Source: Oscillospiraceae bacterium (lineage in GTDB: Bacteria; Bacillota; Clostridia; Oscillospirales; Acutalibacteraceae). From it: a stretch of DNA of 64,000 nucleotides. Position 1 is the stretch's first letter, and every line of letters starts with the position of its first letter. A model generated the notes under the pieces. That model was not told where the DNA came from. It worked only from the letters and a program-made list of their open reading frames with translations, and did no database searches. The position numbers and the translations under genes were made by a program. The stretch is from assembly GCA_015065725.1 (NCBI GenBank), contig SVPV01000010.1, positions 1 to 64,000 of the forward strand, read 5' to 3'. Positions 44,660 through 53,290 of this stretch are shown in pieces.

Positions 44660-46078
44660 ATGACACTTAAGGAAACAAAAAAACTGGACGTCAACCGTTA
44701 TCAGCTTGAAATCGTTATTGACGGTGAGGCTTTTAGAGAGGCAATTAAATCTGCCTACTTTAAAAACAGAAAGGATATCGTAATCCCAGGTTTTAGAAAG
44801 GGTAAGGCTCCTTTATCTGTTATTGAGGCACGTTATGGTAAAGAGGTTTTCTTTGAAGATGCTTTAAATCTTCTTTACGGCGATGCTGTTGAGGCTGCTA
44901 TTAAAGAATCCGGCCTTAACGTAATTAATGACAAAATGGATGTTGACGTAGTTTCTATCTCTAAAGAGGAGGGCGTTGACTTTAAGGTAAGCGTTACCAC
45001 CTATCCTGAAATCGAGCTTGGTGAATACAAGGGACTTAAGGCAGAAAAAGTAGCCGTAAAGGTTGATATGGAAGAGGTTGAGCGTGACCTAAACGCTATG
45101 GTTGAGCGTAACGCTCGTATGGTAGAGGTTACTGACAGAGCAGCAGCAAAGGGCGACGCAGTTGTTATTGACTATGAGGGCTTTAAGGACGGCGTAGCGT
45201 TTGACGGCGGCAAGGCAGAGGGACAAACATTAGAGTTAGGCTCTGGCAGCTTTATCCCCGGCTTTGAGGAGCAGATTGAGGGCAAGAACATAGGTGACGA
45301 GTTTGAAATCAATGTAACCTTCCCCGAAGAATACGGTGCTGAAGACCTTGCAGGTAAAGAGGCTGTATTTAAGATTAAGCTTCATGAAATCAAGGTACGC
45401 GAATTACCTGCCGTTGATGATGAGTTTGCAAAGGACGTAAGCGAGTTTGATACTCTCTCTGACCTTAAAGCAGACCTTGAAAAGAAAATTTTAGACCGCA
45501 AACAGAAGGCATCTGACGAGGAGCTTGAAAACGATCTTGTTAAGCAGATAGTTGACGGCATTAAGGGTGAGATTCCTGAGGCTATGTACGAAAACCGTCT
45601 TGACCAGCAGGTACAGGATTTTGCATACAGACTTCAAATGCAGGGTATGAACCTTGAAACCTACTTAAAGTATACAAACAGTACGATTGATGATTTCAAG
45701 AAGTCCTTCCGCCCGCAAGCTGAAATGCAGGTTAAGTTCCGTTTAGCACTTGAAAAGATAGTTGAGCTTGAGGCTATTAAGGCAACAGACGAGGAGATTG
45801 AAGCCGAAATTAAGCGTATGGCTGAAAGCTACGGAATGGAAGCCGACAAGGTTAAGGAGATGGTTCCTGTAAGCGAGCTTGAAAAGGATATCGCTGTAGG
45901 TAAGGCTATTGACTTTGTTAAGGAAAATGCGGTAATTACAGAGGTTTTGGAGAAGACCGAAAAGGCAGAGGAGAAAAAGCCTGCTGCTAAAAAGACAACT
46001 GCAAAAAAGACCACTACCGCAAAGAAGACAACCGCTAAAAAGACTACAGCAGAGAAGAGTGAAGAAACTGCTGAATAA
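44660..46078 (+). CDS. tig: Trigger factor (ribosome-bound chaperone)
   Basis: 472 residues. N-terminal ribosome-binding domain with IVIPGFRKGKAPLSVIE (GFRxGxxP), FKBP-type prolyl isomerase domain (about 155-240; GDAVVIDYEGFKDGVAF), and the C-terminal chaperone arms. The last 30 residues form a Lys/Thr/Ala repeat tail (KKTTAKKT units) unlike most trigger factors, ending in an acidic SEETAE. Start at the ATG with CGGAGGG. Upstream of clpP and clpX, the common order. Confidence 0.96.
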   Translation: MTLKETKKLDVNRYQLEIVIDGEAFREAIKSAYFKNRKDIVIPGFRKGKAPLSVIEARYGKEVFFEDALNLLYGDAVEAAIKESGLNVINDKMDVDVVSISKEEGVDFKVSVTTYPEIELGEYKGLKAEKVAVKVDMEEVERDLNAMVERNARMVEVTDRAAAKGDAVVIDYEGFKDGVAFDGGKAEGQTLELGSGSFIPGFEEQIEGKNIGDEFEINVTFPEEYGAEDLAGKEAVFKIKLHEIKVRELPAVDDEFAKDVSEFDTLSDLKADLEKKILDRKQKASDEELENDLVKQIVDGIKGEIPEAMYENRLDQQVQDFAYRLQMQGMNLETYLKYTNSTIDDFKKSFRPQAEMQVKFRLALEKIVELEAIKATDEEIEAEIKRMAESYGMEADKVKEMVPVSELEKDIAVGKAIDFVKENAVITEVLEKTEKAEEKKPAAKKTTAKKTTTAKKTTAKKTTAEKSEETAE

Positions 46079-46095
46079 TTTAGCAAAATAGGTTT

Positions 46096-46136
46096 TAAGT
46101 GAGCGTAGCGGAGTTTTTAAGCTACGCTCGTTTAAA
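46096..46136 (+). terminator. Terminator after tig
   Basis: Arms GAGCGTAGC and GCTACGCTC with loop GGAGTTTTTAA, then GTTTAA. Confidence 0.65.
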
Positions 46137-46213
46137 CTGATATCAAATTTGATTATAAATAGAGATTATTGTTCATATTTTATAGGTAGAGCAAAATCAA
46201 GGAGGAAAATATA

Positions 46214-46801
46214 ATGGATATGAATTTTGTACCCTATGTAGTAGAGCAAACAAGCAGAGGCGAGCGTTCTTATGACATTTTTTCCCGTCTTTTAAATGAC
46301 CGTATTGTTATGCTTAACGACCAAGTAACAAACGCTAGTGCAAGCGTTGTTATAGCTCAGCTTTTGTATCTTGAAGGTCAGGACCCTGATAAAGATATAA
46401 GCTTTTATATTAATAGCCCAGGCGGCTCGGTTTCAGCAGGTATGGCTATTTATGATACAATGCAGTACATTAAGTGTGACGTAAGCACCATTTGTATGGG
46501 TATGGCTGCAAGTATGGGTGCTTTTCTTTTGGCGGCAGGCACAAAGGGCAAGCGTTTTGCACTTCCTAACAGTGAGATTATGATTCATCAGCCTTTAGGC
46601 TCTGCAGAGGGTCAGGCTACCGATATTTTAATTCACGCACGCCATATTGAGAGAACCAGAAGCAATATAAACAACATTTTGGCAGAGGCTACAGGCCGTC
46701 CGCTATCGGATATTGAACGCGATACCGAGCGTGACAACTTTATGTCTGCTAAAGAGGCTGCAGATTACGGTCTTATAGATAAGGTTATCACTAAAAGATA
46801 A
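46214..46801 (+). CDS. clpP: ATP-dependent Clp protease proteolytic subunit
   Basis: 195 residues. Serine protease barrel that works with ClpX. Catalytic Ser in [11 protein letters not shown], His in [12 protein letters not shown], Asp in the [12 protein letters not shown] region. N-terminal [16 protein letters not shown] is typical. AAGGAGG precedes the ATG. Twelve bases separate it from clpX. Confidence 0.98.
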   Translation: MDMNFVPYVVEQTSRGERSYDIFSRLLNDRIVMLNDQVTNASASVVIAQLLYLEGQDPDKDISFYINSPGGSVSAGMAIYDTMQYIKCDVSTICMGMAASMGAFLLAAGTKGKRFALPNSEIMIHQPLGSAEGQATDILIHARHIERTRSNINNILAEATGRPLSDIERDTERDNFMSAKEAADYGLIDKVITKR

Positions 46802-46812
46802 GAGGAAATAAA

Positions 46813-48051
46813 ATGCCTAAAGATAAAGAAATGGAAATCCGTTGTTCCTTTTGCGGCAAGACACAGGATGAGGTAAGCCGCCTTATTGAAGGACCCGGGG
46901 TTTATATCTGCGATAACTGCATAACCTTTTGCAATTCCTTGCTTTTTGAGGACGAAAATCCTCAAAAGCGTGGTAAAGCTAAAAAGAATAAGCCGATGGT
47001 GCTTCCAAAGCCTAGTGAGATAAAGGCACAGCTTGACGAGTATGTTATAGGTCAAGAGGAGGCCAAAAAAACCCTTTCGGTAGCGGTTTATAATCACTAT
47101 AAGCGTATTTTTAAGGGTGAGGATAGCGGTGTTGAGCTTGGCAAAAGCAATGTTTTGCTTTTAGGTCCAACGGGTGTTGGTAAAACCCTGTTGGCACAAA
47201 CTCTAGCCCGAGCTCTTGACGTGCCGATTGCTATTGCCGACGCTACAACCCTTACCGAAGCAGGTTATGTAGGCGAGGACGTTGAGAATATTCTTCTTCG
47301 TCTAATTCAGGCGGCAGACTTTGATATTGAAAAGGCAGAACGCGGCATTATATATGTTGATGAAATCGATAAGATTGCCCGTAAGTCTGAAAACACCTCA
47401 ATTACACGAGATGTAAGCGGTGAGGGTGTTCAGCAGGCTCTTTTAAAGATTTTAGAGGGTACTGTTTCAAATGTTCCCCCTCAGGGCGGCAGAAAGCATC
47501 CACAACAGGAGTTTATACAGGTTGATACAACAAATATTCTGTTTATTTGTGCGGGTGCCTTTGACGGTATAGAAAAGGTTATCGAAAAACGTATGGGTGG
47601 CAGCAGCTTAGGCTTCGGTGCCGACGTTAAATCGCCAAAGAGTATGGAGGCAGAAGCTCTAGTTGCCGACGTTACACATCAGGATTTGGTGAAGTTTGGT
47701 CTAATCCCTGAGCTTGTTGGCAGACTTCCCGTAATAACCTCGCTAAAGGGTATGGACACAGAAACCCTTGTAAGAATTATGAAGGAGCCAAAAAACTCGG
47801 TTATAAAACAGTATGAGGCTCTCTTTAAAATGGATAATATTGAGCTTGTCTTTGAGGAGGAGGCACTTCTTCGCATAGCCGAGCTTACTATTGAGCGTAA
47901 AACGGGGGCTAGAGGTCTTCGCTCTATAATTGAGGGAACCTTGCAGGACATTATGTTTGAAGCCCCGTCAGACGAAACCATTAAAAAAATCACAATTACT
48001 GCCGATACGGTTGACGGTTTAAAACCGATAATTGAAAAAAGAAACAAATAA
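46813..48051 (+). CDS. clpX: ATP-dependent Clp protease ATP-binding subunit ClpX
   Basis: 412 residues. Unfolds tagged substrates and feeds ClpP. N-terminal zinc finger (CSFCGK and CDNC), Walker A GPTGVGKT, Walker [10 protein letters not shown], the sensor-type [13 protein letters not shown] block and pore loop GYVGED. Co-transcribed with clpP and closed by a terminator. Confidence 0.98.
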   Translation: MPKDKEMEIRCSFCGKTQDEVSRLIEGPGVYICDNCITFCNSLLFEDENPQKRGKAKKNKPMVLPKPSEIKAQLDEYVIGQEEAKKTLSVAVYNHYKRIFKGEDSGVELGKSNVLLLGPTGVGKTLLAQTLARALDVPIAIADATTLTEAGYVGEDVENILLRLIQAADFDIEKAERGIIYVDEIDKIARKSENTSITRDVSGEGVQQALLKILEGTVSNVPPQGGRKHPQQEFIQVDTTNILFICAGAFDGIEKVIEKRMGGSSLGFGADVKSPKSMEAEALVADVTHQDLVKFGLIPELVGRLPVITSLKGMDTETLVRIMKEPKNSVIKQYEALFKMDNIELVFEEEALLRIAELTIERKTGARGLRSIIEGTLQDIMFEAPSDETIKKITITADTVDGLKPIIEKRNK

Positions 48052-48063
48052 AAATTAAAAAGG

Positions 48064-48104
48064 CTGCCCCGTAAAAAAATCGGGGCAGTCGTGATTTTTT
48101 TCTT
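48064..48104 (+). terminator. Terminator after clpX
   Basis: Arms CTGCCCCG and CGGGGCAG, then a TCGTGATTTTTTTC tail. Confidence 0.85.
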
Positions 48105-48164
48105 TTTAAACTTACATATTTAAGAGCTTTTGGTAAAGGCTTTTAAATGTTAATAATTATTTGC

Positions 48165-48193
48165 TTGACATAATAGATAATAAAAAGTATAAT
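48165..48193 (+). promoter_or_regulatory. Promoter of greA
   Basis: TTGACA, 17-base spacer, TATAAT, 81 bases before the GTG start. Confidence 0.75.
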
Positions 48194-48274
48194 AATTTTT
48201 ATGAGTGTTTAATATACTTGTACTAGTTATCCTTTGCAAAAATGCTATAAAAATATTATAAAGGTGGTTTTATT

Positions 48275-48757
48275 GTGGCAAAGACCATAAAGATTACCGA
48301 CGACGGACTTAAAAAATTAGAGGCCGAGCTCGAATTGCTTAAAACAGAGGGTCGTACCGAAATTGCGGAGAAAATCCGCGTAGCAAGAGGTTACGGTGAC
48401 CTTTCCGAGAATAGCGAGTATGATGAGGCAAAGAACGAGCAGGCTAAAATTGAAGCCCGTATTGTTGAAATCGAAGCTATGCTTAAAAACGTTGAAATTA
48501 TTTCGGACATCAAGGGTGCGGCTAAAACTGTAGTTGTGGGTGTTACCGTAAAGGTGCTTGATGTCGAATATGATGAGGAATGTGAATATCGCGTGGTAGG
48601 CTCTACCGAGGCTGACCCAAGAAATGGTAAGATTTCGGACGAATCTCCTGTCGGCAAAGCACTTATGGGCAAAAAGGTCGGCGACGAGGTTGTAGCTGAA
48701 GCTCCTGGCGGCGAAATCAAGCTAAAAATTCTTAAAATTTCCAAAACAAAGAAATAA
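48275..48757 (+). CDS. greA: Transcription elongation factor GreA
   Basis: 160 residues. Rescues backtracked RNA polymerase. N-terminal coiled coil with the acidic tip ([16 protein letters not shown], where Asp and Glu sit) and C-terminal domain with [32 protein letters not shown] start with AAAGGTGG. It precedes lysS, as in many Firmicutes, with a weak hairpin between them. Confidence 0.97.
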   Translation: MAKTIKITDDGLKKLEAELELLKTEGRTEIAEKIRVARGYGDLSENSEYDEAKNEQAKIEARIVEIEAMLKNVEIISDIKGAAKTVVVGVTVKVLDVEYDEECEYRVVGSTEADPRNGKISDESPVGKALMGKKVGDEVVAEAPGGEIKLKILKISKTKK

Positions 48758-48762
48758 TTTGT

Positions 48763-48795
48763 AGGGGGCAGCGTTAGGTCTGCCCCTATTTTAAA
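48763..48795 (+). terminator. Hairpin between greA and lysS
   Basis: Arms AGGGGGCAG and CTGCCCCT with a T-rich tail. Probably a weak terminator, since lysS starts 28 bases later and has no clear promoter of its own. Confidence 0.55.
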
Positions 48796-48822
48796 ATTTA
48801 TGCACACTTAAGGGGTGTTTTT

Positions 48823-50316
48823 ATGTCTGAACAAAATAATGCTCAAAAGCAGGACTTAAATGAAATTTTGCAGGTTAGAAGGGACAAGCTTGCTGCTATG
48901 AGGGAAAGCGGTAACGACCCGTTTATAAAAACAAAGTATGACGTTGACGCATATTCTGCTCAAATCAAAGCGGATTTCGAAGGCTTTGAGGGTAAAACCG
49001 TTTCTATCGCAGGCAGAATTATGACACGTCGTATAATGGGTAAGGCAAGCTTTGTAGGTCTTCGCGATAACGAGGGTGATATTCAGCTTTACGTTCGCCG
49101 CGATGATGTTGGCGAGGATACTTACGCCGCATTTAAAAAGTGGGATATCGGTGATATCGTAGGTATAAAGGGTTTTGTGTTTAAAACCCAGACAGGCGAA
49201 ATTTCGGTACATGCTCAGCATATTGAAATTTTAGCAAAATCACTTTTGCCTTTGCCCGAAAAATTCCACGGTCTTACTAATAATGACCTTCGTTTCCGTC
49301 AACGCTATGTTGACCTTATTATGAACCCAAGCGTAAAGCGTAATTTTATGATTCGTGCACAGTTCATTAAATTTATGCGTAAATATCTTGACGATATGAA
49401 TTATGTTGAGGTTGAAACACCCGTACTTAACACAATAGTAGGCGGTGCAGCGGCTCGTCCGTTTGTTACACACCATAATACACTTAATATACCTATGTAT
49501 ATGCGTATCGCTACCGAGCTTCCGCTAAAAAGACTTATTGTCGGCGGTATGGATAGGGTTTACGAAATAGGCAGAATTTTTAGAAACGAGGGTATGGACC
49601 CTAAACACAACCCCGAATTTACTACGGTTGAGCTTTATCAGGCTTATGCCGATTTCCACGATATGATGGATATTGCCGAGGGTATTATTTCGGGTGCCGC
49701 AAAGGAAATTCACGGTGCTTACGAGGTTGAGTGGTTGGGTGAAAAGATAGACCTTACACCCGGTTGGCGTAGACTTACTATGGTTGATGCCGTTAAGGAA
49801 TATGTAGGCATTGACTTTGGTGCTATTACAGACGACCTAGAAGCTGTTAAAGCGGCTGAAAGCATCGGTGTGGAGCTAGCAGATACTGCTGATAAGACTT
49901 GGGGTAATGCACTTTATGCTTGCTTTGACCAGCGTGTAGAGGAAAAGCTTATTCAGCCTACATTTATAACAATGTATCCTGTTGAGGTGTCACCACTTAC
50001 AAAGGCTTCTCCCGAAGACCCGCGTTTAACCGAGCGTTTTGAGTTGTTTGTTTGCCATAGTGAGCTTGCAAATGCTTATTCCGAGCTTAACGACCCGATA
50101 GTTCAGCGTGAACGTTTTATGAAGCAGTTAGAGCTTCGCGAACGCGGGGATGATGAGGCAGAGATGCTTGACGAAGATTTCCTAACCGCTATGGAATACG
50201 GTATGCCGCCCACAGGCGGTATGGGTATCGGTATAGATAGAGCGGTAATGTTGCTAACAAATTCCGATACTATAAGAGAAGTAATCTGCTTTCCGACCAT
50301 GAAACCGTTAGATTGA
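48823..50316 (+). CDS. lysS: Lysyl-tRNA synthetase (class II)
   Basis: 497 residues. N-terminal OB fold for anticodon binding (about 55-165, with GRIMTRRIMGKASF), then the class II catalytic core: motif 1 (VETPVLNTIVGGAAARPF), motif 2 (FRNEGMDPKHNPEFTTVE) and motif 3 (GGMGIGIDRAVMLL). AAGGGGTG lies before the ATG. Downstream of greA; terminator follows. Confidence 0.98.
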   Translation: MSEQNNAQKQDLNEILQVRRDKLAAMRESGNDPFIKTKYDVDAYSAQIKADFEGFEGKTVSIAGRIMTRRIMGKASFVGLRDNEGDIQLYVRRDDVGEDTYAAFKKWDIGDIVGIKGFVFKTQTGEISVHAQHIEILAKSLLPLPEKFHGLTNNDLRFRQRYVDLIMNPSVKRNFMIRAQFIKFMRKYLDDMNYVEVETPVLNTIVGGAAARPFVTHHNTLNIPMYMRIATELPLKRLIVGGMDRVYEIGRIFRNEGMDPKHNPEFTTVELYQAYADFHDMMDIAEGIISGAAKEIHGAYEVEWLGEKIDLTPGWRRLTMVDAVKEYVGIDFGAITDDLEAVKAAESIGVELADTADKTWGNALYACFDQRVEEKLIQPTFITMYPVEVSPLTKASPEDPRLTERFELFVCHSELANAYSELNDPIVQRERFMKQLELRERGDDEAEMLDEDFLTAMEYGMPPTGGMGIGIDRAVMLLTNSDTIREVICFPTMKPLD

Positions 50317-50325
50317 TAAATTATG

Positions 50326-50361
50326 ACAACCCAAGATATCCAAAGATATCTTGGGTTGTAA
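50326..50361. terminator. Terminator after lysS
   Basis: Fifteen-base perfect arms ACAACCCAAGATATC and its complement, loop CAAA. Confidence 0.75.
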
Positions 50362-50389
50362 ACTATAAACCGCTTGAAAGAATGATGTT

Positions 50390-51280
50390 ATGAAAACAGA
50401 AAAAAACATTTTGATTGCTTTTCTTTTGAATTTAATCTTTTCTCTATTTGAATTTGTCGGGGGCATTTTTATCGGCAGTGTTGCCATTGTTTCAGACGCT
50501 ATACACGATATTGGCGATGCCGCAAGTATCGGCATATCGTATTTTCTTGAAAAGAAAAGCAAAAAACAACCCGACGAAACCCACACTTACGGCTATGCAA
50601 GATATTCTGTAATAGGTAGTGTTATTACTACCCTGATTCTTTTGTTTGGCTCGTGTGTAGTAATATATAACGCTATATGCAGAATAATTGAGCCGACAGA
50701 AATCAACTATAACGGTATGCTCATTTTTGCTGTTGTAGGCGTGGTGGTAAATTTTTGTGCCGCCTTTTTTACGCATGAGGGACACTCGCTAAATCAGAAA
50801 GCGGTTAATCTACACATGCTTGAAGATGTGCTGGGTTGGGTTGTCGTGTTGGTTGGTGCTATCGTTATGCGATTCACTGATTTTTCACTTATTGACCCTA
50901 TAATGTCTATTGGGGTGTCTATTTTCATTTTCATAAATGCCATTAAAAATTTAAAAGAGACGGTTGACTTGTTCCTTGAGAAGACACCTCGCGGTATTGC
51001 GGTTGATGAAATTGAAAGGCACCTTTGTGAGCTTGACGGCGTGATAGGTGTGCATCATATTCATATTTGGAGTATGGACGGACATAACAATTACGCTACC
51101 ATGCATGTTGTAACAAATGCCGAGCATCATAAAATAAAAGAAGTTATAAGAGAAAAATTGAGTGAATACGGAATAGGTCACGCAACACTTGAACTCGAAG
51201 AAGAAAACGAGCATTGTCATGAGGAGTGTTGCCACATAGAATTTGAGGAAACGGACCATCACCACCACCATCACCACTAA
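50390..51280 (+). CDS. Cation diffusion facilitator (zinc-type) with polyHis tail
   Basis: 296 residues, six membrane helices. The paired HxxxD motifs in helices 2 and 5 (SDAIHDIGDA and HMLEDVLGW) make the tetrahedral zinc-site type. The cytoplasmic domain has HHIHIWSMDGHNNYATMHV. The last 20 residues are extreme: HCHEECCH followed by a His7 run at the very C-terminus. These could buffer or sense Zn, Ni or Co. No metal regulator is next to it, so it is an exporter of zinc or a similar ion by inference. Confidence 0.9.
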   Translation: MKTEKNILIAFLLNLIFSLFEFVGGIFIGSVAIVSDAIHDIGDAASIGISYFLEKKSKKQPDETHTYGYARYSVIGSVITTLILLFGSCVVIYNAICRIIEPTEINYNGMLIFAVVGVVVNFCAAFFTHEGHSLNQKAVNLHMLEDVLGWVVVLVGAIVMRFTDFSLIDPIMSIGVSIFIFINAIKNLKETVDLFLEKTPRGIAVDEIERHLCELDGVIGVHHIHIWSMDGHNNYATMHVVTNAEHHKIKEVIREKLSEYGIGHATLELEEENEHCHEECCHIEFEETDHHHHHHH

Positions 51281-51310
51281 ACCAAGAAAATTTTTAAGAT
51301 TTTAATATTA

Positions 51311-51347
51311 AAAGCAGGTATCATTTAAATTTGATACCTGCTTTTTG
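51311..51347. terminator. Bidirectional terminator, CDF / lipoprotein
   Basis: Fourteen-base arms AAAAGCAGGTATCA and TGATACCTGCTTTT with T5, between convergent genes. Confidence 0.88.
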
Positions 51348-51370
51348 TATAGCGAGAAACAAGTAAAAAT

Positions 51371-51793
51371 TTATTGTTCCGTTGCTGTTACACAAAATTC
51401 AATGGAAATATATTGAGAGGCTACCTCTTTTAACAACCTATAATTTCCAGACGGCAATTTCCCGTATAACCATTCCCAATCAATAGTAAATTTAACTTCG
51501 CCGTTATTATCTGTAAGATATCCAAGGTCGTTAAAGGCGTAGCTGCTTATTACTGTTTTAACATCATACCATTCGCCGTCTTTTTCTTTTTCAATCTTAT
51601 ACCATTCTCCATAGACAAAAGGTTCTTTGTTGATGTCTTTAATCATTACAGTAGCACCGGTAGAGGAAACGTTAGAAATGCTTATGCTTACATTTTCTAC
51701 CTCAGTTGGCTTGTAGGCTGATTCTTTTGAACAACCTGTAAACAAAATTACTACACAGAATATTGTTAAAACCACTGCGAAAAATTTTTTCAT
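51371..51793 (-). CDS. Lipoprotein with a bacterial Ig-like domain
   Basis: 140 residues. Signal peptide with lipobox LFTGC (Cys21), so lipid-anchored on the outer face of the membrane. The mature part (about 35-138) has VSISISNVSSTGATVMIKD, GEWYKIEKEKDGEWYDV and LPSGNYRLLKE, a pattern I associate with Big_14-type Ig-like domains seen in many gut Firmicutes. Function unknown. CAAGGAGG precedes the ATG. Confidence 0.85.
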   Translation of the reverse strand: MKKFFAVVLTIFCVVILFTGCSKESAYKPTEVENVSISISNVSSTGATVMIKDINKEPFVYGEWYKIEKEKDGEWYDVKTVISSYAFNDLGYLTDNNGEVKFTIDWEWLYGKLPSGNYRLLKEVASQYISIEFCVTATEQ

Positions 51794-51965
51794 ATGAACA
51801 ACCTCCTTGTCTCAAATTGATTATATCATAAAACCAAAGGCAATAGTCCTTATATTAGCAGAGCTGCTTGCCGCATTGCAATGTGACGTTTTTTTAATTT
51901 ATGAAACATCAGAATAAAATGTAGGTCATTCCCTACAAGAATTAATATTTTTATACGATCAAAAA

Positions 51966-51993
51966 CGGACCGTCGAGGACGCCGGTCCCTACG
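51966..51993. repeat. GC-rich intergenic hairpin
   Basis: CGGACCG...CGGTCC pairing around TCGAGGACGC, GC-rich inside very AT-rich DNA, between the lipoprotein and RHH genes. A second small palindrome GTAGGTCATTCCCTAC (51921-51936) is close by. Looks like a dispersed intergenic element; nothing else is visible in this gap. Confidence 0.4.
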
Positions 51994-52017
51994 AAATACC
52001 AATAAATTTGTTTTTGC

Positions 52018-52218
52018 TTATTTACGGGTAGGTTTTACATTTGAATCGGGAGTAATATTGCCATTAATAGCACCATTAGCATCTTCAAACGCTTTAATAT
52101 TTTCTCTAATTAACACGAGTACCTGACTGTTTACACTTCTTCCTTCATAATCAGCAATAAATGCGATTTTATTCAACATTTCCTCTTCAATTCTAATAGA
52201 AACACTCTTGATAGCCAT
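52018..52218 (-). CDS. Ribbon-helix-helix (Arc-like) DNA-binding protein
   Basis: 66 residues. KSVSIRIEEEMLNKIAFIADYEGRSVN is the strand-helix-helix of an Arc/MetJ fold: alternating strand residues (S-S-R), a first helix and GRSVNSQV leading into the second helix. A polar tail follows. Transcribed away from the SLOG-like gene; the AT-rich gap has direct repeats that could be its operator. Such proteins are often antitoxins, but no toxin gene is adjacent. Confidence 0.8.
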   Translation of the reverse strand: MAIKSVSIRIEEEMLNKIAFIADYEGRSVNSQVLVLIRENIKAFEDANGAINGNITPDSNVKPTRK

Positions 52219-52326
52219 AAATTCACCTCATTATGAATATATTGTGTATTTATTTTAGACATATTATGTGTTATAATGTTAAAAACAGATATATCGTATA
52301 TCTACTATGTTTTAAGGAGAAAAAAT

Positions 52327-52803
52327 ATGGAAACAAAAACCTGTTGCTTTATTGGACACAGAGCGATTTTTGAAAACGAGGAATTAAAATCTTGGCTTTT
52401 TGAGATAACTGAAAAACTAATTGTAGAAGAAAAAGTTGACACCTTTCTTTTTGGTAGCAAGAGCCGATTTAACAGTCTTTGCCTTGAAATCGTGACAAAA
52501 TTCAAAGAAAAATACCCGCACATAAAACGAGTTTATGTGCGGGCGGAATATCCGTATATAGATGAGAAATTTAAAAAATACCTTTTAGAAAGTTACGAGG
52601 ACACCTATTATCCCGAAAAGATAAAAGCTTCAGGAAAAGCCGCTTATGTTGAGCGTAATTACGAAATGATAAATAACAGTTATATTTGCGTTTTTTATTA
52701 TGATGGAGATATCGCCCCACTTATTCGCAAAAGCGGTACAAAGATTGCCCTTGATTATGCGGAAAGTCGAGGAAAACGAATCATAAAGCTACCTATGGAA
52801 TAA
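52327..52803 (+). CDS. SLOG-like (DUF1273-type) nucleotide-binding protein
   Basis: 158 residues. N-terminal CCFIGHR motif and a later TFLFGSKSRFNSLCLEIVTK segment are typical of SLOG/DUF1273 proteins, Rossmann-like folds that may bind nucleotides or derived ligands. A C-terminal SGTKIALDYAESRGKRII completes the fold. TAAGGAGA precedes the ATG used. Related proteins occur on mobile elements and near stress systems. Role here unknown. Confidence 0.78.
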   Translation: METKTCCFIGHRAIFENEELKSWLFEITEKLIVEEKVDTFLFGSKSRFNSLCLEIVTKFKEKYPHIKRVYVRAEYPYIDEKFKKYLLESYEDTYYPEKIKASGKAAYVERNYEMINNSYICVFYYDGDIAPLIRKSGTKIALDYAESRGKRIIKLPME

Positions 52804-52839
52804 AAGATTTATAAAAGGAAAAAATTTCTTAAAATACAC

Positions 52840-52927
52840 TTGACAAATTAAGAAAACTGCGTATAATAATATGTGGTTAGCGACCGCTAACCGTGTTTTT
52901 AGCGACATTGGTTAGCGACTGCTAACC
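52840..52927 (+). promoter_or_regulatory. feo promoter with two palindromic operators
   Basis: TTGACA, 16-base spacer, TATAAT (52862-52867). GGTTAGCGACCGCTAACC at 52875-52892 is a perfect 8-2-8 palindrome at the start of transcription; a second copy with one change lies at 52910-52927. Position and GGTTAGC/GCTAACC half-sites fit repression by an iron-dependent DtxR-type regulator; this is inference. A third copy lies at 53209. Confidence 0.75.
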
Positions 52928-52957
52928 GATAAAATCTTAATTACGGTGGTACTTGAT

Positions 52958-53170
52958 ATGACTTTGAGGGAAGCGGAAGAAGGAAAAGAATATATTATAA
53001 GCCAAATCAACACAGACGATGATGAGCTGAATGCTTTTTTGTTCTCTCTTGGTTGTTATAGCGGAGAAGCTATAACCGTAATCGCACACCGCAAGGGTGG
53101 TTGCACCGTTTCTATTAAGGACGGTCGCTATAATATTGATACCCAGTTGGCAGAAGCCATCATTATATAA
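52958..53170 (+). CDS. feoA: Ferrous iron transport protein A (FeoA)
   Basis: 70 residues. SH3-like fold protein needed for full FeoB activity. Starts MTLREAEEGKEYIIS, with LFSLGCYSGEAITVIAHRKGGCTVSI and NIDTQLAEAI. I use the ATG after GGTGGT, matching the family length. First gene of feoA-feoB-small Cys protein. Confidence 0.93.
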   Translation: MTLREAEEGKEYIISQINTDDDELNAFLFSLGCYSGEAITVIAHRKGGCTVSIKDGRYNIDTQLAEAIII

Positions 53171-53208
53171 CATAAGAATAGGCTACGGCTTATTTTTTTG
53201 GCACAAGC

Positions 53209-53226
53209 AGTTAGCAACGGCTAACT
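53209..53226 (+). promoter_or_regulatory. Third operator copy between feoA and feoB
   Basis: AGTTAGCAACGGCTAACT: perfect seven-base arms, the same half-site and central AC as the two copies upstream of feoA. It could give separate iron control of feoB. Confidence 0.65.
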
Positions 53227-53290
53227 AACCTTTGTAACTTTTATTCGAAAGGAAAAATATAAAGTTAGAAATTGAAGGAGGAAAAGTCTA

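Noticed and set aside
45829..46086. Minus-strand 85-residue hydrophobic frame opposite the end of tig
   Set aside because: It mirrors the Lys/Thr/Ala repeat codons of the trigger factor tail and has no ribosome site.
51241..51280. His7 run as a cloning-tag artefact
   Set aside because: It continues from a natural His/Cys-rich tail and is followed by an ordinary terminator shared with the next gene.
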